Positions 1-11,576 of a DNA stretch of 64,000 bases are shown here, piece after piece; within the stretch, counting starts at the first letter, position 1; each line of letters begins with the position of its first letter. The translations under genes were made by a program, and so were the position numbers. The stretch comes from Mauremys mutica (Eukaryota > Chordata > Testudines > Geoemydidae), in NCBI RefSeq assembly GCF_020497125.1, contig NC_059075.1, positions 104,137,222 through 104,201,221 on the forward strand, in the 5' to 3' direction. A model generated the notes under the pieces. The model was not told where the DNA came from and made no database searches. It saw nothing but the letters and a program-made list of their open reading frames with translations.

Positions 1-269
1 TGGACAAGACTACGCTCCCCCAGCATGGCCCACAAAGCAGGCCAGGTGCATCAGGGAAGTATCCTGAGCATATTGCGATTTATCCAATATCTATGATGCG
101 AGACCATTGATGAGACATGGTGACCTTTAGGACTAAATTCTCTCCTTGGATACGTGTCCACAACACACACTGAATTCACAAGAGCTGTGCACATGGCTCT
201 GAGGGTAGAATCTGGCCCTTTTCTAACCTATTACCATTCAGCACAAACATGAAATCTTTAAATAGTTAC

Positions 270-375
270 CTGTTCCAGAATACGTTCCCGGAAGTCTTCT
301 GCATCTCCCCAAGTGTCGCTAGCAAGAGTGAAGACTTACCACAGCCCACCTGTCCTACGATCATTGTTAACTGAC
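270..375 (-). CDS. ABCC8: ABCC8 (SUR1) exon 16: Walker A of NBD1
   Basis: This is the last ABCC8 exon in the window in transcript order. It follows an AG acceptor and ends at a GTAACT donor. The frame, with one base carried from exon 15, reads [16 protein letters not shown] and then LGEMQ. GxxGxGKS is the phosphate-binding Walker A loop of the first nucleotide-binding domain; its lysine and serine are present. In SUR1 this site binds ATP and sets KATP channel gating together with NBD2. The 106-nt length equals human exon 16 as I remember it. The rest of NBD1 (signature, Walker B) must lie left of the window. The paralogue ABCC9 is very similar here, so the SUR1 call comes from the neighbouring exons. 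Confidence 0.96.
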
Positions 376-463
376 CTGGGAGAGTGGAAAGCATATTTGA
401 GGTTCTGATTACCAGACATTTGCTGAACATGTGTTATTCTATACATCTGCTGTGGTTTTTTAC

Positions 464-539
464 CTTGAGGGATTCGGATATCAATGTTGGACAATGTCGC
501 AGATCCTTCAGGTGTCCAGGTGAAAAATCCATTTGTGAT
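464..539 (-). CDS. ABCC8: ABCC8 exon 15: start of NBD1
   Basis: The exon runs from an ATAG acceptor to a GTAAAA donor. It is 76 nt, the same as human. It reads FFTWTPEGSATLSNIDIRIP, the first beta strands of NBD1, with the aromatic residue that normally stacks on ATP adenine. FTWTP is SUR1-like, whereas SUR2 has FSWGS; the stretch SNIDIRIP is shared with SUR2. Intron 15 to exon 16 is only 88 bp. Confidence 0.95.
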
Positions 540-2688
540 CTATGGCAATATGTTGAGAAATGAAAAATGGAAAAACAGCGTCAGGGCACACCTGTTTGTT
601 TTTGGCGTATGAGAGAAATATCCGTTGTCATCCTTAAATTGGACATGGGACCAGAGGTTGCCTCTGCTCAAAGAAGTAAAGCTGAGGCTTTCAGGGCCTG
701 ATTTTCAAAAAGGGGCCTCCCTTTCTGTATATAATACTCTGCACCCATGTGAGTGTGAGAGCTGGTTGGAAAATGGTGAAAAGCTTTGGTGAAAAGTTTT
801 TGAATTATTGTGTGAAATAATTCTGATGAAATTCTGAAAATTAAAACAATTTAACCAGCTCTTTATGTGCATGTGTCAGCCTTCGTGTGATTCTACTACA
901 AATGCTGCAGGTTACCTTGTGGGTTTGCCACATCTTAAGTGATAGGAATATATCAGGATGCAAAATATGGGTGACATTCATCCCTGTGCAGAGAGCAAGC
1001 ACCAGGTCTATGTATCACTTAAATGGTTCAAGGGCCTTGGCTGCGCTCTGTAGACCCCGGAATGCCACTCTTTATACATAACTGCAGTCAGAATCCCAAG
1101 TATAACAGGCTTACAGAATTTTTCACATAATACATCTTCTGAAGCAGAAATTAGGTATTGCTGCCAATCATCACTCTTATGCTATTTTCTTTTGTGCTTC
1201 TTATGTATGATTCTCTGCCAAGTTTGGAGGTAACTTTTCCCCTCACCTGGATTTATCTGATCTTTTCTTTACTCCTTTTAAAAATTACTGTAAAGTAGTG
1301 CTCCAGGGCTTTAACTGGAGTGAGGCTTTCCTGTGACACTCCAATAAATGGGGACTTGAGGAGCAATTTTCCAATACAGTAAATAAATTGGGCTGCTTGT
1401 CCTCTCTTACTGAGAGAGAAGCAGGGAATGACTCCACCGAAGAAGCCAACGGGTTTACAGCGATGTAAGAGATCAGTCAGGCCCAGCATGTTTGGACCTG
1501 GGAGAGAGGTAGAACAGGGCATCTTTTTGTGTTGGCTTGCAACTTCCACAGGGGAAAAGTGACATTTGTTACCTTGGGGAGCCCCCAAGAAAAAATGAGA
1601 GAAAGGCTTTGGGGTCCTTCCCTGTCTCTCCAGAAGAAAGAAGGCAGCCAAGGAATCCTCACTTGAAAAAAAAGACTCACCGGGGAAAGGAACAGCGTTG
1701 AACTGTCTGGGATGAAAGAGAAGCCAGGAACACCAGGGGCTTGGGAGCAGCCTTGGGTCAGCTTGTGACAATGGTGACAGCTGAGGGAGCCAAAAATTAC
1801 AGTTGCTGGCAGCTGGCCCTTGATCATTTTTTTTCCTACCCTATTTGCAGTCAAATCCTGCACCCATTGTCTCTGGCTATATCACTACCATTCCAGAGTC
1901 CTGGGGGCTGCAAAATTCTCTCTCTTGTCTCAGCACTGCCTGATGTTCTTTTCCCCAGAAAGAGTGGATCTCTGAGAAGGAGCCTATCTTCCTGGCAGTC
2001 TGCCCCAGGCTTGAAGGGTTCAAGGACTCAAAAATCAGAACAGTAATCCCATTTCACCTCTGAGCTGAGTCAGGATATGTACCGGAGTCTTCAGAGTGTA
2101 ACAGCTAATGCACTAACCAGTCGTCCTACTTAGTCCCTTTAGTAGTAAATGAACTGGCACAGATATCACTCATTTTGTTGTGTCAGGGACGCGTATGCTG
2201 TCATAGACAGGCTAAACAAATAACTCCATCATTATAACAGCTATCAACATTTGCTGCTGCCAAACAGTTCTATAGCAAGTCAGACACATCCATCTTTAAA
2301 GTGGATTAGGGGCTTCTAATCCTTTCTTTGGAGAAGCTGGAGGAATTTGTTTTGAGGTCAGGGCTAATTATTCAAAAACACATGAACTGTAGAAGGGCTG
2401 AAGGAGCTTTAAGGAGGACATACACACAACTATTCAAAAGCAATACATTGAAAATCAATTCAGCAATCTGTTCTTTACTTGAAGCAAAATGGATGGCAAT
2501 AACTTCTTTGGGAAACAGTGGGAATAAAAGTTACTCTTTGCCTTTGGTTTCTTTGAGTGGAATTAGGTGTCTGGCAGCTCTAGGTTATCCATTAATTTTT
2601 GAACTTGGAACCTTGCTGTAGGAGTTCACAAATGATTATTAGTCAAATTTAGTAACAGCATTATTAGAAAGAGTGACCTTAATATCAC
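540..2688 (-). other. ABCC8 intron 14
   Basis: This intron is 2149 bp. It holds a short palindromic element at 758-862 and an unassigned 172-codon minus-strand open frame at 1253-1771 (see findings). I recognise nothing else in it. Confidence 0.85.
758..862. repeat. Short palindromic MITE-like element
   Basis: The ends are inverted copies: AGAGCTGGTT at the left and AACCAGCTCT at the right, a perfect 10-bp match. The AT-rich interior is partly self-complementary. No clear target-site duplication is seen. It looks like a small non-autonomous DNA transposon of unknown superfamily. Confidence 0.5.
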
Positions 2689-2799
2689 CTTTACACAAAA
2701 ATCATCTCCTTCTGTGATGTTAACAGGTCTTCTCATGTGAGAGCTGTAATTGTTCCAGTCTTCTCTGGCAGGCCTCTTACGGTTAACAACTTTGAGGGG
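2689..2799 (-). CDS. ABCC8: ABCC8 exon 14: linker before NBD1
   Basis: The exon follows a pyrimidine-rich ...GCACAG acceptor and ends at a GTGATA donor. It begins PLKVVNRKRPARED, which matches the SUR1-specific segment before NBD1 and differs clearly from SUR2. This is the best single piece of evidence for ABCC8 over ABCC9. It encodes 37 codons against 39 in human exon 14 from memory, so two codons are missing in a part known to vary. Everything stays in frame. Confidence 0.94.
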
Positions 2800-3032
2800 C
2801 TGTGCAGGATCAGGAAGACAGAAATACATGGTGAATGGTGATGGGACCAGGAGAGTGCCTTCAAAACACTCATGTTATGATCTACAGGAAATGGGATATT
2901 AAGATGGATTTTTTCAATTGCAGCCATTAATTAGTAGGAAGTGAACAAGATTATTGGAGTGATCTGTCAGGAATTAGCAAGGGGAGTAAATCAGTCCACC
3001 CACACAGTGTACAACTGAACATTATTACTTAC

Positions 3033-3138
3033 AACCACCTGGTATTTGCTGTGGTTGTCTGCACTTCTTGGCTCTGAACATTTATCATGTTCTTCTCCAA
3101 TTTCTTCACTTGACAAAAATTCACTCAGTTTCTGCACA
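3033..3138 (-). CDS. ABCC8: ABCC8 exon 13: TMD1-NBD1 linker
   Basis: The acceptor is TTTCAG and the donor GTT|GTAAGT. The exon is 106 nt, equal to human. It reads SVQKLSEFLSS and ends SKYQVV, the helix leaving TMD1 and the acidic linker towards NBD1. A GT at CAG|GTGG six bases earlier was considered, but the later GTAAGT is stronger and gives the conserved length. Intron 13 is 233 bp. Confidence 0.94.
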
Positions 3139-6100
3139 CTGAAAGCAGAGAAAAGGGATTGGGCAGAATGCAGAATGCAAAATTTTTGATCAGTGCAATG
3201 TTCATTAGAGGATACCCACTGCAGTGCCCCAGCTGTTCAGTTTACTGGGTGGCTTATACATTTGTTCTCTATAAAAATATGCAGTAAGGGATATTTCTGC
3301 AGTGAAATTTAAAAACTGTGCAGTGTTCTGCCATCACGATCAATAATTATTTTAGATACTTCTTGGGTCCTTCTTCTACTCATACTGTCAGTGTCTAGGA
3401 AGGAGAAATTAGGACAAAATATTTCTTTAGTTTAAACAGTGAGATAGGGATTAAACTTAATCACAGCTCATTTTTGAAGCCACACGCTAAAGCAAAACCA
3501 TTAATAGGTCACTTGAATTAATGAAGTACCACACAATTAGTCCTGAGCAAACTGACAAGAATTAGGACCTCAAGAGAGCCTGTTCAATGGGACAAATTCA
3601 TCAACCGTGTCAGCTTCAGTGGGGTATGTTAGCCCATTGTGGCACTAAGGATGAAGCTGGCCCAGTGTGTTTACAGAGGCAGACCTGCCTAACAAATACA
3701 ATTGTAAAAAGAATCCTGGAGACCAGCATTAAAGAAGAATGAAAAAAATACTCCCTGAATATTTAACATTTAGTTTGTTAGGAGGCTAAATATCTTTATC
3801 CAATCACAGCCCATAATGTTGATTCTCCTGAGTGGCTGCATATGCTTTACAGTGTCCATCCATGTACACTGCTGAGACAATAGGCACATTCATTCTGCAG
3901 CACTAGAATAATGGATTAAATCCTGAACAACTCAGTACCAAAAAGACTGTGATAACAGGGAAGGAGTTCAAATAGCAGCAACCAAAACGAGGAGGTGCTG
4001 GAGGTACCGATTTATGAAGCAGGGCTGAAATAACTGATTTAAATATGTCTCTCAGCTCAATGGGCAAAAATGTGGGGAGCTACACTGAGTGTGCCATATT
4101 AGCATAGTGAGGTACAAACCGTGCCTTGGTGTGCCATTCTGGGCAGGGGAGCCCTTGGTGAGGACAGCAGGCAGTATTTATACTGCACTCGCTCACTGGG
4201 GGTTTCTCCTTGGGAGGTTAGCTTTAGTTTCCTTTAAGGACTCCATTGGAGCTCCACTTACCAGGTTGATGCTCTGAATCAGTTCATCTGTGGCTGCCTT
4301 GGACACATTCCCTGTACGGCCACCACTACCCACTTTGGGATTGGTGCAGGCCACCTGTGGGCTCCCCAATACAGAGGTGGTTGCTGGGCCCTGGTGCCAG
4401 CACAAATCCACCTGTCCACCTTGGGCAACCTTCCTGTGGCCAAGGGACCGATGCCATGGTTTGCTTGACTAGGGAGTGAATCTGGTCTAGTGTCTACAAG
4501 CATCTGAAGAATTTAAAAACCAAAGAGGGGAATTAATTATCTAGTGTGGGGCAAAGGGATTTAGCTAGGAGTAATGATGAATACCAGGACAACAGTTCTC
4601 AATGGGGAGGTATGTTAGACCAAGGGAGGAGGTGGTAACATCGTGTCACTATATCTAAACTGGACAAAGCAATAGAAAATAATGTTGGGAACAATCCTGT
4701 CCTTTCAGTGGGGTGCACTAAATAATCTACTAGAGATTTTCTAACTGACTGTACTGGGCCAAACTGGTTTTAACCATTGTCCTGTGTAGGGGCTGATGTG
4801 GAGCTGTACACCCATTCTCCTTCTTAGGAAAATGAGAGCAAGACTGTACACAACCCCACCCCCATGAGGCCTACCCCATGAGTACACAGACTACCTAGGC
4901 TGCATCATCCTTTAGAATAATGCTGCCTGCTTCCTCAGTCCTGCAGACTGATTCAGATGACCGAGTGAGCAGCATGGCCCTTCTGGAGTGCTGTGTGTCT
5001 CTGGAGATGTGCAGTTCCCATGCCCCTCCATGGACAGGGTCTGCAGATAGGAGAGGCCTTTGTGCAGCTGCACTGGGAAGGAAGGGTGAGAGGCTGCAAG
5101 CATGTTTTTCTTCTCTATATATCCATGTAAAGCCATGTCACACTTGCACCCTCTGATCCTATGTTTTGGCCTCTCTGCTCCTTCTGAGATTTTGCATCAA
5201 GATGGAGGTACTTGGAATGTCAACAGTGTTACTTCAGAACATGAGACAAGTCTTCTAGCTGCTAAGATGATTCCTAACCATCGGATTATTCTCCTTCTCC
5301 TCCTGTTGCTGGTGCAGCTGCACATACCGTCAAATACGGTAACTTAATCCTGTGAGGAATGATGATGGCTTGCTTCCCATAGTGCTACACAGTTACATTC
5401 TTTTAAGTACTAAACGTATACGTGTTACAGCGCTGTGGCTGACACAGCAGTTTCACAAGCTGAAGCTATAGTTTCTGGATTTCTGATATCTCCACTAGGG
5501 AACTTATTTTTAACCATCAGATTGGACATATTGATTAGGTTATGGTGGTTATTTGCAGAGCTAATTGCACACTTGGTTTCATATGAATCCCACTCAGATA
5601 CCAAATACCAGGGTTGCTACTATACACCTCCAATGAGGAAAAGTTGCGTGGCTGTGTCCTTCATCCTTTATGTCTTCTCCACCTTTTAGCAGTAGCTAAA
5701 CCAGTCAGCTGCTTGGTTTTATTTTTATACCAAACACCATGCAGATTAAAACTGCTTTTCAAATAGAAACTTCTGAATTCCTCACCTTGTTAGTGGCCTT
5801 TCTGCCACTGGAGGGTAATTCCCTTTCTGAATCATAAACAGTCTCCCAGCCTACTTGTCCTGTGAGGTTTATGGATACCAAATGGCACAAAAGCCTTGAA
5901 GCTGTTTTTCAGCTGGACTGGGCCCAATATGAATTTAACTGACATTTGTTTTGACAGTGTCAGCGAAATCCACTATGATGCTTTTAATTTGGACACTAGC
6001 TGAAGAATCAAAAAAGCTGTCAAGGTTATTAGAGAGGATACATTATCCTGTAGATCATCCTGTATTAAATATTCTGGCCAATGTTAACCTGCCTGGAGCT

Positions 6101-6802
6101 GTGAAATGGAAGTGTGAAGAACTGCAATGGAACTGCAATCTTGTCCCAGTTTGTGTTCCTCCTGGGCCGGTCCCACTCCTGGAACTTATTTTGCTTCACT
6201 TAATCAGACAGTTTTTTTCAGTTGCTGGCTATTTAACAAACTACAGGTGTGTTTGTTTACAGGCCAGTTCAGGTTGTCTCAGAGGCTGAAGAAAGCCAAA
6301 TTTATACTCTATCAAGTTAGGTTACCTTTATCTGACCTTACTGATAAGATGTTCATTAGTAGAAAGATGAAACAGAAGGGCACAATTACAGCAAACAATT
6401 GATTTGTGTGCACTCTGCAGTTGTGTTTCCACAAGTAAAAGAACAATGGACTCAGATTCTTACCACACAGACAGCAGGGAGGAAGGAGAACATGACAGCA
6501 TGGTTATGTAGTCTGAGCCAGTCCTGCCTACATTCCAAATAACAGGGCAATAACTTGGTAGCAAGAAGGCAACCAAATAGTAGCTAAGGGCACTGCTAAC
6601 AAGAGTGACACATGGCTATCTGGGTCTTAATCTTACTTAATCAATTCCCTGCCATTGTAAGCAGGGACCTCACGCACTGGTAAACCTCAGTTCCTCCTAT
6701 TCTCTGCCTGTAGCACATAATAGTGGAGTCTCCTAAGGGCTGTAATACTTTTGTCTAATTTCACTTCTGTTCCGTTTAGTGCACAGGTGCTGGTGGCTTG
6801 TG

Positions 6803-6858
6803 GTGGACAGGAGGTCAGACTAGATGATCTGGTGGTCCCTTCTGGCCTAAATCTGTTT
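6803..6858 (+). repeat. CR1-like or SINE 3' tail fragment
   Basis: The run GGTCAGACTAGATGATCTGG followed by GGTCCCTTCTGG is the characteristic 3' end shared by reptile CR1 LINEs and the SINEs that borrow their tail. Only this short tail is recognisable, so the family is uncertain. Confidence 0.5.
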
Positions 6859-7944
6859 GAACCATTTGTGCATGAACAGAAACCCTGTCCCGAGGCAACC
6901 ATGCCACTAACTATTTACAAACTGTGAGAAGTTCTACAGCGGAATCATTAGCCGTGCCCAAATATGTGCTTGGTGCAGCTGACAGGGTGAGGTACTGTAA
7001 GGGCCATTGGAATCTCCATGATCCTGAGACGGATCCAATGCAGGCCACAAGCCCAGTTTGCCAACCTGTAGTAGTCCCCGGTGGACTGCTACACTAGCTG
7101 GGAATTGCAGGAGAGGACTCTATTCCAGTCACTGCCCGCATACACTTGGAAGGAGGGTGTGCATAGAGATGGCTACATTGGCTTTACATTGCTGGATGAT
7201 TTTGCCACATTGGAGGAATCCTCAGATCTCTGTTTAATTCCTCTTTGCACTACTAGAATAACACAGGTAGAATTAAGCATGAGACAGGATCTGGTCCATT
7301 GTTTTGGTAAGGCCTTAGAGAACTATATGTAATGTCACAAAGAGGTAGAAAACATGAATTAATGTTTATAAAGCACTTTGTAGAGGATAAGTGCTAAGAA
7401 TCATTTTATTCAATCCTGAAGTCTTTGATCAGACAAAACCACCACTGAAATGAATGGGGGTTTGGCTTGTTAAAGACTGAAGTGTTAGTTCTGCTATCAC
7501 TATTGTTGGCCACAACACTCTCTTGCATACAGTTGGCTATGAAATTGATGTGTCTTAACCACATTAGCCTGATGAGCCATTGGCTCAGGGGAACTTGGAC
7601 TTTGACAAACATTAAGCACATTCATTATGAAAAGGAAATTCATTTGGTCCAGATTGAGAATTTATTCACTGAATTTTTTCCCTGTTGACTTCAAAATTTT
7701 TATTTAAAATTGTTCTATCACAGAGCTTTCCCTGCTAAAATCTAATGCTCCCTGGACTTGCAGCCAGAATCAGGGGAAAAGAATGCAGCCCAAGTGATAC
7801 ATATTGATGTCCATGTGCTTTTCTGATTATTTTGTTCCCTTCCACATATTTGTATGTGGGTGGGTGGATGGGACATATAGCCGATTTTAAACAAAAAAAC
7901 CAAAAACTTAAATGAGCTTTTATCGCGTATTTCCTGTTTCTATA

Positions 7945-7976
7945 TACACACACGTGTGCGCACGCACACACGCACC
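7945..7976. repeat. Alternating CA/CG dinucleotide run
   Basis: Imperfect ACAC/GTGTGCGCACGC repeats occupy about 32 bp. Alternating purine-pyrimidine DNA like this can adopt Z-form. It is a simple repeat in intron 12. Confidence 0.8.
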
Positions 7977-8325
7977 TACACAGAGCACAGCACAGAATAC
8001 ACTGTAGCCACCACAGTGATGTTCATTTTACATGACAAAATCTACACAGTGGACCATACAATAATTTATTAACAAGCAGTAAATATCAGTTTAAAATACA
8101 CATGGCCAAATTCTCTGCTGGTGTAAATGGCTGCAGTGTCAGGATAGTTAGCTCTATTCTGCCTAATTCCGAGCATAACATAGGACAACACTTACGGTAA
8201 GAGGTTGGAAAGCAATTTCCAAATAATGGTGAAAAATAACCACAGCATTATTTTTGAATTACACATTGGGGAACTGAACAATAATGACTCTCAAATGGAG
8301 GGAGGTTTTGTCCAGCAACTCTTAC

Positions 8326-8471
8326 CTGACCAGAGCTTTGACAGTAGATCTGACCACACTGGAGAGCAGGAACAGTGGGGTGACAAGAATGTGAAAGAGG
8401 GAGAGTGAGGCAAAGGCCACTGATGGGGAGAAGTCAGCATTTCCAGTCAGGTGGGCATGGACCACAAATGT
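8326..8471 (-). CDS. ABCC8: ABCC8 exon 12: late TMD1 helices
   Basis: The acceptor is TGTAG and the donor CAG|GTAAGA. The length is 146 nt, as in human. It starts TFVVHAH, continues [20 protein letters not shown] and ends [13 protein letters not shown]. It encodes the last TMD1 helices and the exit towards NBD1. ADFSPSVAF matches SUR1 where SUR2 has a different loop. Confidence 0.96.
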
Positions 8472-9408
8472 CTACAAAGATACAGTGATTAAAAGTCTTA
8501 AAAGAAGCAAACACAGAAAACATTTCACATTGCACTGTATTCTCAATCATGTAATGGGCAGTTTATTGTTTCAATTGGGAAACATCATGCAACCAGCCAC
8601 TGCAGAGCTCCTCCTGGCAGTCATCATACATTTGTTACAATTTGCTGTTCATACATCAGTTATGTAAGAAGATTTTTAGGGTCTCAGCTTTTGGTCTCAC
8701 GTTGTTGTAATTCCTTTAATCCAGTGGCAAGAGGCATAATTTTGGTTGTGTGATAAGCAAAAAGAGACAAGCACACTAAGGGTCAGATTATAGCATTTAA
8801 GCACTAGTACACACACACGGGTTGTTAATATGGAGCCACCCAACCATAGCAAGATCTCCGGGAGGGATTGTGTCCTAGAGGTACTACCCCTCCCATAGTT
8901 CTGCAGTGAGACGGGGGGGTCTGGACACTGCTCCATCCCTTTGAATGGTGCAGCCTGCTTCCTGGGGCACCTGGCCAGCTCTATAGGCGCGCGTGCACGT
9001 GCGAGAGAGAGACAAGGTTCAGGGCTATGATAAATTGTGAGGGGTGCTGTAAGGGAGCAGTCCCAGTGCCCCAGAGACTTGAACAGCAGGAGCAAATAAA
9101 TAAAAGAACGAACAAACAGGCAAGACCCATATATGTTTTAATGGAAACATTTAATGATGAGATCATTTATGATTGAGAAAAAAAAACAACTTTGCTAGAA
9201 TGGCACTTCAAATCATGTCACACCATATACAGAATATCTAGTCCTGAATAACCAGATCCATAGTGGGCCATGTTCTGAGCTCCTTGCACAGTTTTCAATC
9301 CAGTCTCATTCAAACAAAGTCCCCCGGGATTCTATTTTCTGATATTTATTGCATGAGCTCAGTAATTACTCCTCAACATGCAAATCATTATGGTCTTTCT
9401 CTCCTGAA

Positions 9409-9694
9409 GGCCTGGTCTACACTGAGCTTAAAATTTTTCCTCATTGTACTGGAACCATTTTAGCTCCATAGGTTGTAGTCCCCTATGTAGAGCATGAGTA
9501 CAGATAAGGTGTCAGTGATTTTACAACCATGTTTGTCTAGACTTGTTCTAAGCAGGGTTAGAGGATACAATGATAAAAATGCCTGTGGTATTGTCTGCAC
9601 TCATGCTCCCACCGTGACTACCACCAGTAGACCTGCACTAGGGCTTCTGACACTGTGGAAAAGGTTAAGAAAAAGCTCAGTGCAGACACAGTCC
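9409..9694. mobile_element. PIF/Harbinger-like MITE
   Basis: The left end is GGCCTGGTCTACACTGAGCTT. The right end AAGCTCAGTGCAGACACAGTCC is its imperfect inverse. The GGCCTGGTCTACACT terminus is the same as that of the element at 55222-55517. It has no coding capacity. The superfamily is inferred from that shared terminus. Confidence 0.65.
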
Positions 9695-9779
9695 CAGATC
9701 TGTGGTGAGCCTGGGAAGAATAAGGATTTTGTTCTATATAGTTCTGTTCCCACTCCAATGAGAACCAGGTTGGACCATT

Positions 9780-11345
9780 ACAGAATCATAGAAATGTAGG
9801 GCTGGGAAGGACCTTTAGAGGTCATCTAATCCAACCCTGTGGTGAGGTAGGACCAAGTATGCCTACACCATCCCTGACACTTGTTTGTCTAACCTGTTCT
9901 TAAAAACCTCCAATGATGGAGATTCTACAAAGTTCCTTGGAAGTATGTTCAAGAGCTTAACTATCCTTATAGTTAGAAAGTTTTCCCTAATATCTAATTT
10001 AAATCTTCCTTCCTGCAGATTAAGCCCATTACTTGTTATCTCACCTTCAGTGGCCATGGAAAACAATTGATCACCATCCCTCTTTATAAACAGACCGTAA
10101 TGTATTTGAAGACTTATCAGTAAGGCTAAGATTTAGTAACAGGTATTTTTAGTAAAAGTCATGGACAGGTCACGGGCAATAAAAAAAAATTCAGGGCCCG
10201 TGACCTGTCCATGACTTTTACTATATAAATACCCCTGACTAAAACTTAGCAGCTCTTAGGGCCCAGGGAGCTGCTGCTCCGGGGGGGCTCAGTACACCGC
10301 TGCTGCGGGGGCCTGGGAGCTGACGGCTAGCCCCTGCACTGGCCGTGGGGGCTGACTACCCCCAGCCACCCCTGCTCCAAGGCCCCAGGGACCACTGCTT
10401 GGGCACTCCCTGAGGCCAGCTGCCCCGGGACCGCCTGGGAAGCAGCCGGTGTGGCTGGCCCCAGGGTCACTCCAGCAGCGCCTGGTGTGGCTGGCTGCAG
10501 GGCGCCCGAGCATCTGGCCCCAGGATCAGCCACACCAGACATTGCAGCTGCAAAAGTCACGGAATCCGTGACTTCCATGACCTCCGTGACAAAATTGCAG
10601 CCTTACTTATCATATCTCTCCTCAGTCTTCTTTTCTCAAGACTAAAACATGCTCTCCTCTGGACTCTCTCCAATTTGTTCCCATCTTTCTGAAGTGTGGC
10701 ACCTAAAACTGGACCCAGTACTCCAGGTGAGGCCTCATCAGTGCCAAGCAGAGTGAACAATTGCCTCCCATATCTTACATAAAACACTCTTGTTAATGCA
10801 CTCCAGAATGTATTCAATTTGTGATCCATGTTAAACCTAAAATCTTTTTCTGCAGTACTACCACCCAGCCAGTTATTTCCCATTTTGTATTTGTACATCT
10901 GATTTCTCCTTCCCAAGTGTAGTACTTTGCATGTGTCTTTACTGAATTTCATCTTGCTGATTTCAGACCAATTCTCCAATTTGTCAAGGTCCTTTTGAAT
11001 TCCAGTCCTGTCTTTCAAAGTGCCTGCAACCCCTCCCAGCTTGGGGTCATACACAAATTTTATAAGCATACTCTCCTCTCCATTATCCAAGTCATTAAAG
11101 AAAATATTGAATAGTACCAGACCCAGGATGGATCCTTACAGGACCCCACAAGATTTGTCCCCCCCGTTTAACAGCCAGCTATGGATAACTGTTCTCTGAA
11201 TATGGTGTTTTAACAGTTTTGCATCCATTTTACAGTAATTTCACCATGACCAAATTTCCCTAGTTTGCTTATGAGAATATAATGTGGGACTATGTCAAAA
11301 TCCTTACTAAAAAGAAAGCTACATCATGCCTACAGCTTACCCCTT
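9780..11345 (-). mobile_element. CR1 LINE, 5'-truncated, interrupted
   Basis: On the minus strand this reads the reverse transcriptase and 3' end of a CR1 retrotransposon. Its 3' terminus at 9780 carries the ATTCTATG-type tail. The RT block around DKLENWS and KVLHLGRRN is intact, but the catalytic FADD box is mutated to FVYD and several frames are broken. It is a dead copy. A 485-bp DNA transposon (10121-10605) splits it, so the insertion order is clear: CR1 first. Confidence 0.88.
10121..10605. mobile_element. Palindromic DNA transposon nested in CR1
   Basis: The element ends TAAGGCT and AGCCTTA (inverted). It is flanked by CTTATCAG on the left and CTTATCAT on the right, an 8-bp duplication with one mismatch as hAT elements make. 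Removing it and one duplication restores the CR1. Inside, 10152-10224 contains a 27-bp perfect stem (AGTAAAAGTCATGGACAGG and its complement) around an A-rich loop. The right part is GC-rich and carries GTCACGGAATCCGTGAC. A second fragment of the family is at 48242. Confidence 0.75.
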
Positions 11346-11535
11346 TAGCCACTAGGGAAGTAATATTTAATAACCCATGTAGACACTTCTTTTTAAACTA
11401 GCAAAAGCAAGTGAAATCAGGTGTTTCTGGTGTAGTATTTGACAGATCTCAGTTTGGAATTTACCAGCCTTCACTTTAAGAAAACCAGGTAGACCTGGCT
11501 TATAAACATTGCTATTTTAAAAAGTTCATACTTAC

Positions 11536-11576
11536 TGTAAGTACAGCTGCAATTGGTATTGCTGCATTCATGAAAA
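11536..11576 (-). CDS. ABCC8: ABCC8 exon 11 (41-nt micro-exon)
   Basis: This very short exon lies between a TTCACAG acceptor and a perfect GTAAGT donor. With one base from exon 10 it reads IFMNAAIPIAAVLT, part of a TMD1 membrane helix. The 41-nt length is the same as the human micro-exon as I remember it, and the phases on both sides fit. It is too short to appear as an ordinary reading frame. Confidence 0.95.

Larger units (their letters stand above)
3139..8325 (-). other. ABCC8 intron 12
   Basis: This intron is 5187 bp. I recognise only a CR1/SINE-like tail near 6800-6860 and an alternating purine-pyrimidine run at 7945-7976. No exon-like frame with splice sites was found. The remaining sequence is unassigned. 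Confidence 0.8.
8472..11535 (-). other. ABCC8 intron 11
   Basis: This intron is 3064 bp. It carries a Harbinger-type MITE (9409-9694) and a degraded minus-strand CR1 (9780-11345) into which another DNA transposon has inserted (10121-10605). The stretch 8472-9408 is unassigned. Confidence 0.85.

Noticed and set aside
1..269. ABCC8 exon 17
   Set aside because: No recognisable NBD1 sequence between Walker A and the signature is present in the remaining bases.
5102..5347. Small membrane protein frame with a leucine run
   Set aside because: The hydrophobic run comes from a simple CTCCTTCTCC-like stretch, and there are no splice or conservation signals.
10557..11090. 177-codon minus-strand gene
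   Set aside because: It is the CR1 reverse transcriptase remnant fused by chance to the inserted transposon at its 3' side.
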